A stretch of 64,000 bases of DNA, from positions 17,071,001 to 17,135,000 of the forward strand of contig CM061106.1 in assembly GCA_030770545.1 (NCBI GenBank), in the 5' to 3' direction. The position numbers were made by a program, and so were the translations under genes. The notes beneath the pieces were generated by a model. It worked only from the letters and a program-made list of their open reading frames with translations. It had not been told where the DNA came from and searched no databases. This document shows positions 53,430-64,000 of the stretch, piece by piece. The stretch comes from Macropodus opercularis. Taxonomy: Eukaryota; Chordata; Actinopteri; Anabantiformes; Osphronemidae. The first letter of the stretch is position 1. Each line of letters opens with the position of its first letter.

Positions 53430-55370
53430 GTAATAACTCCACATAGTCAAACACATTTTTCATGTCACGATTATCATGCTTAGATGCTGTACAAGTATGA
53501 CCAATAACACATTCACATACGCCTAGACCTGTACTTTGTCACCAGGTATAATTACGTGCAAAACACGAAACACGGCAGGCGACACGCAGACTGAATTAAA
53601 TGTCCAGCTGACGGCTGGCTTCGGTAATCAGCGCTCGCTCGTCGATTAGACGATCCAACCTTCTGAGCGACTGGGCGCTGACCAACACTGTCAAACTTTG
53701 CCCATAACGTTTACTTATCTTTTTTTTTTTACGCCGCTGAATGGTCACTGCGCTTGAAACCTCCTCTACACTGTACAAGCACGACGCGGTGCCGACATGA
53801 AACGAGCGTAATGAGCACGAACTGCGTTACTTATGCTTAGTTTAAACTGCATAGCCATGTGCTAGTCGCCTTGCTGAAAGCCCTTTAACCTTTACACTGC
53901 GCATGCGCTGCCTGCCTTTGTGGGTAATGGGGGGTCTGGGATCGCTACGCAGACTGTCGCTTGAAACCTCCTCTACACTGTACAAGCATGACGCGGTACC
54001 GACATTTAAGAGCGCAATGAGCACGAACGGCGTTACTTAAGCCGGGGCATTTTAGCTAGCTACATTACACTTGACACGGAATAAAGTAACCAACAAGCAG
54101 ATTTATTCAGCTGCATCACAGCCGACGACAATTCTCTAGCTATAACTTTACATACAAGCACGCAATATACTATTTGACCCTATGTTTGCAAGTGCGTCAT
54201 GCGCTCGCTTTAAAGTAAATGCAGCACTGCTAACATGTTTCAAAAATAACTAGGTCACTTTATCTTGTGGCACACTGGTACTAATACCACTGAAAATCAT
54301 AAATATGCTTACCTGTATATGCTTAGTTTATAGCCATGCGCTAAAGTCACCTTGCTGAAAGCCCTTTAACCTTTACACTGTGCATGCGCTGCCTGCCTTT
54401 GTGAGTAATGGGGCGTGTGGGATCGCTACGCAGACTGAATTAAATGTCCGGCTGACAGCTGGCGTCGGTAATTAGCGCACGCGCGTCGATTAGACGATCC
54501 AACCTTCTGAGAGCTGACCAACACTGTAAAACTTTGCCCATAACGTCACTTTTTTTTACGCCGCTGAATGATCACTGCGCTTGAAACCTCTACACTGTAC
54601 AAGCACGACGCGGTACCGACATTAAAGAACGCAATGAGCACGAACAGCATTACTTAAGCCGGGGCATTTTAGCTAGCTACATTACACTTGACACGGAATA
54701 AAGTAACCAACAAGCAGATTTATTCAGCTGCATCACAGCTGGCGACAATTCTCTAGCTATAACTTTACATACAAGCACACAATATACTATTTGACCCTAT
54801 ATGTTTGCAAGTGCGTCATGCGCTCGCTTTAAAGTAAATGCAGCACTGCTAACATGTTTCAAAAATAACTAGGTCACTTTATCTTGTGGCACACTGGTAC
54901 TAATACCACAGAAAAGCATATGCATATAAAAATTAGTGTGTGTGTGTGTGTATATATATATATAAATGCTTACCTGTACATGCTTCTTTTAAAATGCGTA
55001 TCCATGTGCTAAAGCGTGATCTTGCTAAATGCCGTTTAACCTTTACTCTGCGCATGCGCTGCCTGAGGGGCTGACCTTGAAGGTGGAGCCTGACACCACC
55101 CCCAAATCCAACCAATCACAGAACAGCCCGCCAAAATACCACCGAGTGTATCAGAAATGTGTATGAGAGTGCAATGCAGTCACATTTCCTAGATGGCGCT
55201 CCTCTTTACACAGTGATACACAGAAAAACGGTACATGTGACAAAAAAGGACTTTTCACAAAAATGAGAGAAAATGAGGATTTGTGACCTACAGAAGCTAA
55301 CTAATGCAGATTTGCTCTCCGAATTATGAGGACACCAGTGTGGTCCTCACATTACCCTCGGACCCAACTT
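53430..55370 (-). promoter_or_regulatory. Triplicated promoter region of the SET-recombinase gene
   Basis: Three imperfect direct copies of one segment, starting near 53585, 53946 and 54430, share gattagacgatccaaccttc, gcccataacgt, gaaacctc..ctacactgta, agccggggcattttagctag and ccctttaacctttac. Each ends in an NRF1-like palindrome: TGCGCATGCGC (53899-53909 and 55049-55059) or TGTGCATGCGC (54379-54389). In two copies a donor on the minus strand follows (ATACAG|GTAAGC, exon end 54313; GTACAG|GTAAGC, exon end 54974). These could be alternative non-coding first exons that splice to the AG just before the ATG (53416). There is no TATA box; CpG content is higher than in the flanks. Confidence 0.65.
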
Positions 55371-55465
55371 CCCAGGTGAGAAATCAGGAAAAATGACCTT
55401 ATAAACCGTAGAGACACACGCACCCCCACACACACACACACACACCCACACACACACACACACAG
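55371..55465. repeat. CA tract, right half of the split microsatellite
   Basis: Two CA runs separated by ccc precede ggcgttttcacactgcagct, the conserved lectin flank. Together with 42455-42486 it brackets the SET-recombinase segment. Confidence 0.8.
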
Positions 55466-55691
55466 GCGTTTTCACACTGCAGCTGTGTTGTTGGTTCTGT
55501 GTTGAACCGCTGCTGTTCCCTGCAGATGTCAGGGCTCCTGCCTCTCATCACCGGACTCACCTGCTGGGATGTGGAGGTCAACTGAAGTCAAGTCAAGGTT
55601 TACTCCTCCCACAGCAAACAAACCACTCACGAGCATTTATTCAGTCGTGTTTATTTAATAGACGCCATGTCAACACTACACACGTTTCTCA

Positions 55692-57788
55692 TCATTTAAC
55701 AATGTCAATTGGTTTCTCACATATACTTTTTCTGGTAGCTGTGTAATATCCATTTCTCCATGTCCCATCTCCATCACAGTAAACTACATCATACGCACTT
55801 GGGGAACCTTCAATTTTTCCTGACGAACTGAACCTGTGGGACAAATAAATGGTTTTAAATCCTGCATGTTTACACATCGTCTCTTGAAATGTTTTCATTT
55901 ATCCTGTTTATGAACCTTGACCTGAACAACAACAAAGGAAAATGACATAGAAATAAAAGTGTCTCACGACTGTGTCAGTGCTGATCCGTCGACCCAGGTC
56001 CACTCATACTTAGATCCTGTTTGGTTCCATTTTCTCTGCAGACCGATCCAGAACTCTACATTCACACTCAGGATGGTGACAAAGTTCTAAGAGACGACAG
56101 GAGACGGTGATCGTTTCTAAATTCACACAGTAAAACAGAAAAACACAAAAAAACACAGCAACACACTCACCTGCTCCTCTTGGCTGCTGATCACCACCAG
56201 GTCGGATCCTCGGTTCTGACAATCTTTCCTGCTCTCAAACCAACTTTTCTTCTCAGAGGACTTTAAATAAAAACTTGACCCAAATCTTGTCCAACCTTCA
56301 GGACAAAACTTTGCTTCTGTGAACAGTTTCAGACAGTTTCCATTGTATATTTTTACATTTGCATATTTATGGTTGTTACATTAGTTCATTATTCATCATT
56401 AGTTACTGTTCTCCACCTAAAACATCTCCACACTTGTTAAATGTTGATTTAAATCTTCTTACCATTGATCTGATGCTTCAGCTTCTTCACTTCGTCCAGT
56501 AACTCACTGTGGTTGTTGGACCTGCTCTGCAGCTGCTCATTCTCCAAAGTCAGTGAAACATCTTCTCAGAAACAAAATGAAGAAGCAGAAACGTCTCATC
56601 ATCGTTACAGGACTGAAGCACAGTTGAGTTCAGTTCAAGCACAGCAGGGTTTGAGTGACAGCTGAGTTCACCAGAGGTCAAACCCTCTTCATGCAAACAC
56701 ACTGGAATCACTTCTGTCCAGATCAGAGTCGGCCAGAAGACGAGGCGTCACCTCCAGGGACTGAGAGGCTTCATCTGCTGGAGATCAGCTGTTACTGCCA
56801 CTGTCTGTCCTCTGGACAAACTCACCCACAGAAACATCACATGGATCTGAGACTGAAGCTCATGTTCTGAATCTACAGCCTTAATAAAAGCTGACTTTCA
56901 GCTACACTACAGATACTTTACACTCTGCACACACTCTTAGTCACATCAGTCAGATCCGTCTTCCTCTTCTAAATAAGCATAGCAGGAAAAAGCAGATGAC
57001 GTGTTTGTCACAGGAAGAGTGATGTGTGAATTTCTAGATATTTATAGTTTCTCTGAGCAACAAACATACTCTGGTTTGTCTTTCCTTTGTTTGTGTCTGA
57101 ACTGAACCAAGTTCTTTTGCATCAGTGTTGAGCCTTCAGAACCGTTTAGTCAGACTGGGCAACATTCATGCAGACGCTTGGTTCACACTCTCTCAGAGCC
57201 ACAGAGTCGTAACGGAAACGTTGTTGACTGGGTCCCAGCCTGCAGCTTGGCCCGGTCCTGGAGTTCTGAGGTGAGCACTTAGACTTTAGGTCAGAGCCGC
57301 TCATCTCGTCTCAGCTTTCACAAAGCATCACGTTAGTTGGTCTGACCTGTTTAACCTTACGTCGTACTGACAGGACGATGATCCCCACCAGCATCAGCAG
57401 ACACAGAGCTCCCAGACACCCAGCTGTTCTCAGAGACGTTCTGTGGGCTGGAGGACGGTTCTGAGCATCTTGTCCTGCAGAGAGAGCAGAAGCAAACGTT
57501 GTGGTATCGCTTTCCATCTGGTCTGTAGATGCTCAGTTCAAGTTCAGCTTGAAAGGCTCAATCACAGGACTCCTGCTTCCTGCTGGACTAACGGACTGGA
57601 GGCTAAACTAAGTGGTGTTTGGTGAGACCGTTCTCACCTGACTGAGGAGGCTGTGAACGCATCTGGTCCTCAGCGAGGTCTGCGACACTCTGGTAGATTT
57701 CCACCTCGGCTTCCTTCCACTCTCCTCCATCCTCCCTGTTGTGTCTCAGTTTGCTGCAATAATCCGGTTTGGCATAAATGTCTGACAT
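55692..57788 (-). CDS. Lectin L6: type II C-type lectin receptor with MSDIY N-terminus
   Basis: Exons 57638-57788, 57361-57522, 56463-56561, 56171-56316, 55968-56086 and 55692-55833 join in phase to 273 codons without stops. Product: MSDIYAKPDYCSKLRHNR and VEIYQSVADLAE cytoplasmic part (YQSV endocytosis-type motif), signal anchor (LGALCLLMLVGIIVLSV), short coiled coil, CTLD with CPEGWTRF, SDLVVIS, EFWIGL, EWTWVDGS and ICEKP. The EPTRE transmembrane exon present in L1-L3 and L5 is deleted between 56880 and 56900, which leaves only this N-terminus. The CTLD donor is canonical (CAG|GTGAGT), unlike the GC donor of the other copies. Two CTLD cysteines are replaced. Polyadenylation signals lie near 55636 and 55650. 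Confidence 0.8.
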
Positions 57789-57799
57789 GTTGAGAGCAG

Positions 57800-58590
57800 C
57801 TTCTTCACTTCCTGATACTGACGATCTGCTGCAGTTACCAACGGAAGAGGATGAGCTGCTTCAGAGGAGACGGAAGGAAATATCAGAGACTAACCTGCTT
57901 CTGTTTCATCATCCAAACCTGTAACTGCTGTGGTTTTATTTACATTTCATCCAATGACTGGATCAAACTGTCAACACGTGACTGAAACTTGAAATTCGCC
58001 CACAGACACACACTGACCCACAAAGAGAGCATCAGGAAGGTTCATTCAGCAGGAAGTTATTCTACGTTTTATGAAGTTTAACTTTGTGGATGTTGAGCTT
58101 CAGGCTTTTTCAATAAAAAGCAGCATGTTACAGCTTGTGTAGCTTTAATATCAACGTCTTGGTGAACTCACAGCTGTAAACTTCAGGCTCAGTATCAGCA
58201 GCTCCTGATGAGTTTAGTCACAAGAAATCACAAAGATTATTACTGCACTTACAGAGTAACAGGTTAAAGAATTCACTCAAACCATTTGAGCCTCTGCTCA
58301 CATCACTGAAGACTGATGGAGGAGTAAAATGTGAGTTTTCAGCGTCAAACAGGGAACCAGGCTCATCAGTGACTGGTTTCCTGGTTTATGTCTGCGTATG
58401 AATTCATATGGTTGTTAATCTGTTAATCTGACGGAAGCTGAACTAAACCCTCATCTCAGCCTCTTCCGCATCCCGATGAACCAGTTCACTGTGAAACGCT
58501 TAAAGCAGCTCAGGATGTAAAAGCATAACTCAGAGTCAGAGCGATGATGATGGAGTTGTTTCAAGTAAAGCCTGACGCTCTACAACCCAG
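57800..58590. other. 5' flank of L6 (duplicate of 13640-13990 and 16835-17375)
   Basis: Compared with the L2 side, here the flank is continuous. This shows that about 2.8 kb of mobile-element sequence (14000-16830) was inserted there. No exon is seen. Confidence 0.6.
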
Positions 58591-60310
58591 AATCCAGAAG
58601 AATTGGGACGCTTTTGAAATTTGAATCAAATGAAAGCGGAAGCACTTTCAAATCACACGAGCCAATATTTTATTCACGCTAGAACCTAGGTAACGTAACA
58701 AATGTTAAACTGGGACATCTGACACTTTCATCCAGTAAATAAGCTCATTTCAAATGTGATGCCTGCTACAGGTCTCTAAATAGTTGAGACATGTTTACCA
58801 CGGCGAAGCATCTCCTCCTCTTTTCTAAACGTCTGAAGGCGTCTGGGTATCGAGTTATGACTTCCTGAGTTATTCACACTGGCCGAATCCCGTCCTCTGA
58901 TCACACAGGGCATCCTCAGCCTCTCAGACATGGAGCCCAACGCTTCCCATGAAACCCAACAAGACAACAAGCCACCTCACAACAACCGGCCTGGGAAAAT
59001 AATGCTGTTCAGTAGGAAAGTTGTTTCCTTCCCACCACAGTGTCCACATTAAGAGTCGAGGCCTCACTGAAGCACAGACTGAAACAAAAGCACAGAGATA
59101 CTCCAGATTCAAGCCCAGAATGAAAACAGTCCAGGCTGAAAGATGTAAAACTCAGAAAGATGCTCATGACACGACTCACGACACAGGTTCACATTAATTG
59201 TAATGGTTCCTGTGGAAACATGGGCTCATTTTCCAATCCATGCTGCGTCTCCTCGTGGAATCTCAGCGTGCAGACTGATCCCTCAGAATACGCTGACAAG
59301 CATCTACAGTTTATTGCTGAGCTGAAACAGAAGAGACGAGGAGACGGAGAAGAGGCTGTGATCTCTGAGTTCTGCCTTGATGAAGGAACCAGCCAGACTC
59401 AGTCCTGGCTCCAGCTCCTGGCGCCAACCTCAGCCTCACAGCCCCACCTACTGTCCACAGTAGAGCTCAGTCCTGCACCCACACACCAGACTACTCAAAT
59501 TAAGGGAAACAGATTTGACTGACAGTTTATTTCCCACCTTCTTTCTGGACCAACGTCGCTAAAAGAACTTGAAGTGAATGAATCAATGATAAGTTGCTTG
59601 ATATGAATTCTACCAGTTGTCAAGTAAGTTTTTTCAGCTGATGGTCCCAACCCTGTTAAGGCAGCAAGCTCCACCAGTGACCCCTGACAGGGCACCTGTG
59701 GACTGAAAACCATTTGAGGTGAAGCTCATGAAGCTCATGGAGAGAACGGTGAGCAAAGCAGTGAGCAAAACGGAAGCATCTAAAACAAAAAAACACTTTT
59801 GGACTCATTTCAGCCTTTTTTCTTCACCACATAATTCATATGTATTCCTTCATGGTTTTGACGTCTTCGATGAGAATCAACAATGTCCAGAAAAAAAACC
59901 CATCAAATTAGAAGGTGTGTCCAACCCTCTGACTGCTGCTAGATGTTATGCTGTCTAAATCCACTCGCTGGCCACTTGTGACCAGTTCAACCCAGCACTG
60001 TCTCTGCTGTGAATTCTACTGTGGCAAGGCACTTCTACCCTTGTTGTCCTAGTAAAAGTGCTTTTAATGGTTTGGCCTCATTAATGGCGTTGAGTTGGAA
60101 AATTCAGACGTCACTCCTAACATAAAAGTAAAACTAGTCCAGTTCAGCCCAGGGCGTGAAATAAATTACCGGTGTTGAGTTTCAAACCTCTGTCCTGTTC
60201 CTCCCTGCGTCGCCTTAATAAGCTGCTGCACAGTGAAGATGTGTTACAGGTAGCGGCTACATCACCTGTAGGCAGGTAGATGTATCCTGAACCACAGGAA
60301 AGACATGACG
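58590..60310. other. Uninterrupted duplicate of 17376-21880
   Basis: This copy lacks the 2.4-kb insertion at 17525 and the 830-bp segment at 20330, and has about 450 bp (58870-59320) missing from the other. The plus frame 59160-59522 is long but unrecognised, and only its second half is conserved in the partner. Confidence 0.5.
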
Positions 60311-61065
60311 AGACACGGGACACATGGCTGTCCTCTGCTGCGTTAACTAATTTATACACCTATCCGTTTAATCCGTTGACTCGATGCCACATATTAACAC
60401 ACATTTCCAGGAGTGCATTTACTACTTATTCACTGTAGCCCTGTACAGATGACTCAAGCTCATAAAACACGTACACACAATTTCCCATTAACACCAAACT
60501 ACTCAATCTGTCACTTCCCGACTGTCTCAGTTTCAAAGTTTGTCTGAAACTGCATCCAGTAAACTGGTTAACCAGCACATTAAGCTACTGAAAATTCACA
60601 TTTTCCACGAGTGCTGTCGAAAACTCTTTGGAAAGTGGGATTATGTGTTTGGGTATTGGTTGAAGTGACACTTTAATTAAATGTTTCAATCTTTAGAAAA
60701 AGCTCCATCACTGATCCAGGACGGGGTTTGCAGCAGTGAGTCAAAGCTGCTCATCAACCACCTTGTGTGAGAGCCACCTCCTTGCGCATTTTCTCTGTTT
60801 GTACCAAGCTGCAGTCATCGTATCAGGACTGAAGTGAACCTTGTGCTGACTTGATGGACCCAAAGCTCATCCTCTTGTGGTTGACTCTCTGTGGTAGAAC
60901 CCGTCCTGCTCAGGCTTTGTCACATCGATGTGTTTCTTCACACACACAGTTGAATTTACCGTATTCACACACATCACCTATTTATTAGAAGTTACTTGGA
61001 CATAAAGCAGAGTCTTAAAATTTTGTGGCGACACTCAATGTTAAGTCCTAAAGTAAAGCATCGCA
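60310..61065. other. No gene recognised
   Basis: Unique sequence in this window. It has short frames only and no repeat ends. Confidence 0.4.
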
Positions 61066-61067
61066 CA

Positions 61068-61270
61068 TACAGTCAGGTCCATAAATATTGGGACATCGAC
61101 ACAATTCTAATCTTTTTGGCTCTATACACCACCACAACGGATTTAAAATGAAACAAACAAGATGTGCTTTAACTGCAGACTTTTAGCTTTAATTTGAGGG
61201 TATTTACATCCAAATCAGGTGAACGGTGTAGGAATTACAGCAGTTTTTATATGTGCCTCCTACTTTTTAA
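61068..61270 (+). mobile_element. Tc1/mariner-type non-autonomous repeat fragment
   Basis: acagtcaggtccataaatat, then tgggacatcgacacaattct and a long conserved stretch ending ctactttttaagggacc, is a repeat widespread in fish genomes and related to Tc1/mariner ends. Its right end is lost, and it runs into a duplicate of the 30770-30960 flank (inverted). Confidence 0.6.
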
Positions 61271-61629
61271 GGGACCAAAGGGACAGTTGAGTGCAGAGAC
61301 CTGAGCACAGCGTTCACACACAGTGTGACAAGCACATCCACACATGACGTCACAGAACATCTCAGCAGACATTATGGCCAAACTAAAGTAAAGCAGGGAA
61401 ACAGCCTGAAACAAAGAGGCAACGATGTCGTTAAAGAAATGACTCGTTTCTACTGTAGTTGGATCAAACTACGCTGATACGACAACACCACGACCGATAC
61501 TCTGCTCTCTGCTTCTGATCCCAGAACATGGACACCAGAAGCAGCAGAGAAGAAACTAAGCCACAGTATTCTAAAAACCAGAAATACTCACAACACACGT
61601 GACTAATATTTACTGAAACACCAAATTCT

Positions 61630-61759
61630 ACAAACATTCTGCACACACAGACACACACACACAAGGTTGACTCCTGCTACAGCGAACAAACGGCTCATGA
61701 GCATTTATTCAGTCGTGTTTATTTAACAGACGTCGTGTCAACACTACACACGTTTGTCA
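61630..61759 (-). other. Lectin 3' UTR relic (L7) reused as the 3' UTR of the next gene
   Basis: gagcatttattcagtcgtgt and ttatttaacagacg match the 3' UTRs of L3, L4 and L6, including the minus-strand AATAAA signals (TTTATT near 61702 and 61716). No CTLD exon remains except the last eight codons, which are now part of the unrelated gene at 61760-62757. Confidence 0.7.
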
Positions 61760-62757
61760 TCAGGTAACAATGTCAATTAGTTTCTCCAAATTCAGTAGCG
61801 TTGGAGCAAAGTGGTCAAAGCCACTCAGGCTGATCTTGGGTTGTTCTGGCTGCAGCATCGTCACATAGCCTTCAGTAACTGGCTGAAGCAGAACTTAATT
61901 TACATGCAGCAGGTCATTTCATAGTTACATCACGGTGGTTGTCTGTGTCTTCTGATAAAGAACAAATGCAGTTTCATATTAAATCGGTTTAACACATCAC
62001 AGAACACATGTTTCTAATGAGGCCAAAAAGCAAAGCTGCTAAATACAGGAAGTAGCTAGTTGGACCAAACCGTCGGCTTCCACATCATGGGGGCATTTTG
62101 ACTTTTAATGAGTCAACAACTAGTTAAATATGTTCATTTATATTTTCATTATATGTATATATTAGTTATACTTCTCATTGTATGCGAGTTTTCTCTTTTT
62201 GCTTCTAACGTGTCTGATGGCTCAGGTAGTGGGTCACAGAGGTCACACAGGGCAGATGGTGGTTTGTACCTGCTGAGACCTGAGGACCAGTAACATGACC
62301 TGATCCAACAGCATCTCCAGGCTGCTCAGGACGCCTCCGTGGCTGCTGAACAGACTCATGTGAAGCAGTAATTTTGTCTGAGGAGGACAATGCTGAAAGC
62401 TGAGCAGCGTTGTTCACAGTGAAACCTCATCTGTTTTATAACCTTCAGAGCAGCAGAGCCCTTACAGAGGGAAGCCTTAGCTACACGGTGCTGCTGGGCT
62501 GAGACAAACACAAACCTCCTGGGCAGCTGGATTCACATACACCAATATGATCTGTATCAGTACACGTCAAAATAAAAGGCTGCTCCTTCTTCTGTTTAAT
62601 GTGACTGAACTGTGCCGGAAACGGTGGAATCACCATTGCGTCCCTGTAGTGAGGAAGAGTTTCTTCCGTGTCACTGCTGAGGCTGTGAGGTCCACATATG
62701 ATGAATAACTGGATGATGAGGGCGTCCTCCACCTCCTGCTCCCCAGGGTCACAGCGT
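61760..62757 (-). CDS. Unrecognised gene, last three exons, chimeric 3' end
   Basis: Exons 62541-62757 (CDPGEQEVEDALIIQLFIIC; PHYRDAMVIPPFPAQFSHI), 62270-62377 (TKLLLHMSLFSSHGGVLSSL; EMLLDQVMLLVLRSQQ) and 61760-61882 (PVTEGYVTMLQPEQPKISLS; GFDHFAPTLLNLEKLIDIVT) join in phase 0. They have good splice sites (GGT|GTATGT, CAG|GTACAA, cttcag|CCA), giving about 148 residues and a stop at 61760. The chain is leucine-rich and helical; I do not recognise the family. The final EKLIDIVT is the lectin tail (EKPIDIVT), so the gene now ends inside a lectin exon relic and borrows its 3' UTR. Upstream exons were not found before 64000. Confidence 0.55.
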
Positions 62758-62799
62758 CTGCACACGACAAGCAGACGTCACGACCAACTGAGACTATGA

Positions 62800-64000
62800 A
62801 CTATGAACATTCAACATTTGAATTAATTAATATTAATTATAATATTAACACCTCCTGCAATTAACAGCTTATGTTTTCTTTGGCTTGTCTTTTAGTCGTT
62901 GCCAGTTTCATCTTGTATCCAGTTGCAACCTGACACCGACTGTGTTTCTGACCTTTGTAACACACTGCAGCATGAAACATGCAACTACATCAGTGTAACG
63001 CATGGCGACAGAAGAGACAAGACTACTCAATTGAATAGAATTGAAAAGGTGGTAAAACATGAACATTGAGTCACTTCGTTATTTGTTCCTCGTTGGAAAA
63101 GAATGAACAAATTTCATGGAATGAAAAAGGTATTGTTGTTTTTACAGCCTATGTTTCATAATAACATATGCACATTACTTCCTGTCTGATTGACAGATGT
63201 GACAGTGACTGTTGTTGGAAATTCCCAAGGCTTCATTTAAATGAAACTATGCATTTCTGGTCACAGTGATGATGGACCAATCACAGACTATGCTTGGTTT
63301 ATAGAAAGATGAACTCATGTCCTCAGGGGCTTTGACATGTTAAAACTATTATATCATCTGTGAGTGTCATTTAATTTGTTCATATATATATTATACAGAT
63401 ATTAACATGTTGTTTTGTTGATGTTTTAAAAATGTATAATACATATTTTGTGCTGTGGGAGATGCTTTAATAACAATATTAGTTAGAGCAGAAGAATGAC
63501 ACAAACAAACATCACCAGTTCTACTTTCATCATCCTGAGAAATGAATGTCTAAATAAACACAAACACTAATGTGATAACAGCACAACATTTAGTGTTAAA
63601 GTTGATAAGCTGGAGCCTCCAACACCTCTGTGGTTTAGTGGTGTAGCATCTTTAGAGCAAATAGAAAAGAAACATGGTGTTGAAGTGGATAAACAGCCTC
63701 ATGAACCGTCACAGGTCACATGGACGTCAGACTGCAATTACTACCAGAGAACCATCGGCATCCATTTTTCAGTTTAACACATGTGATCAAGTCAGGACGA
63801 GCAGAACACGTTACTGTACAAGAAACCATATTACGATAGATCCTATTTACACACAGCTTTGAAAATGAATTAGTGAGAATAAGCATCACTGAAACTAAAT
63901 ACAATTATGATGATTTGTTCTGACCAACACACTTTAAATCTGTATTATTACAGGTTTAGATCGGAAACATAAATATGAAATAAATAAAAAACACTTTAAA
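62800..64000. other. No exon recognised (probable intron)
   Basis: AT-rich sequence. The first exon found to its left on the minus strand opens with one base completing a split codon, so this is probably intron of that gene. No repeats or transposon ends are recognised. Confidence 0.4.

Noticed and set aside
42503..55356. GTATGTGAGGAC-type inverted words as terminal inverted repeats of a DNA transposon carrying the SET-recombinase gene
   Set aside because: The match is only about 12-13 bases with a gap, and it lies 15-70 bases inside the CA tracts. Cryptons are not expected to have such ends. Kept only as a note in the insertion finding.
59160..59522. 120-codon plus frame as a gene
   Set aside because: Only its second half exists in the duplicate at 20080-20280, where the frame differs. 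It has no domain and no splice context.

Overview
The window reads as percomorph-type teleost fish DNA. It has introns with GT-AG splice sites, CA microsatellites, Ty3/gypsy LTRs, gamma-type retroviral env fragments, an L2-like LINE tail, a hAT fragment, and teleost immune gene families (SRCR proteins and CD209/CLEC4-like type II C-type lectins). There is no bacterial-style operon structure. Only a minority of the sequence is coding; most is segmental duplication and nested transposons.

Layout. 1-2740: 3' half of a gypsy pol gene and its 3' LTR. 3-10 kb: lectin pseudogene L1 (-), an env fragment, then SRCR gene S1 (+). 10.7-13.7 kb: lectin L2 (-), intact in phase, with a second set of N-terminal exons upstream. 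14-20 kb: nested LTR elements and dead gypsy/ERV pieces. 20-23.5 kb: duplicated non-coding blocks. 23.5-25.1 kb: lectin L3 (-), intact. 25-30 kb: minisatellite and a broken endogenous retrovirus split by a gypsy solo LTR and a hAT fragment. 30-32.4 kb: an inverted duplicate block. 34-36.5 kb: lectin fragment L4 fused to SRCR pseudogene S2, which carries a solo LTR. 37.4-39.3 kb: lectin L5 (-), one nonsense codon. 40-42.4 kb: env fragment and LINE tail. 42.5-55.4 kb: a single large minus-strand gene set inside a CA tract of the lectin duplicon. 55.7-57.8 kb: lectin L6 (-), intact. 58-61.7 kb: duplicated blocks. 61.76-62.76 kb: the 3' end of an unrecognised minus-strand gene whose last codons come from a lectin tail.

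The outstanding object is the gene at 43119-53414 (-). By hand I could join 23 exons without breaking phase (1391 codons). It encodes a KMT5A-like SET domain, then fourteen alternating symmetric repeat exons (seven A+B pairs), a Cys/His-rich segment, two C2H2/C2HC-like fingers, a complete tyrosine-recombinase-type domain (R, K, R, H and Y all visible) and a basic SANT-like C-terminal domain. I know of no described gene with this architecture. It may be a Crypton-like mobile element carrying a chromatin writer, or a domesticated derivative of one. Its promoter region is a threefold tandem repeat with NRF1-like palindromes.

The immune part is a repeating unit of one SRCR gene (+) and one lectin gene (-), copied about seven times and decayed to different degrees. 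The lectins carry one of two interchangeable N-terminal cassettes that end in the same splice phase. All exon models here come from reading splice sites by eye and have no transcript support.
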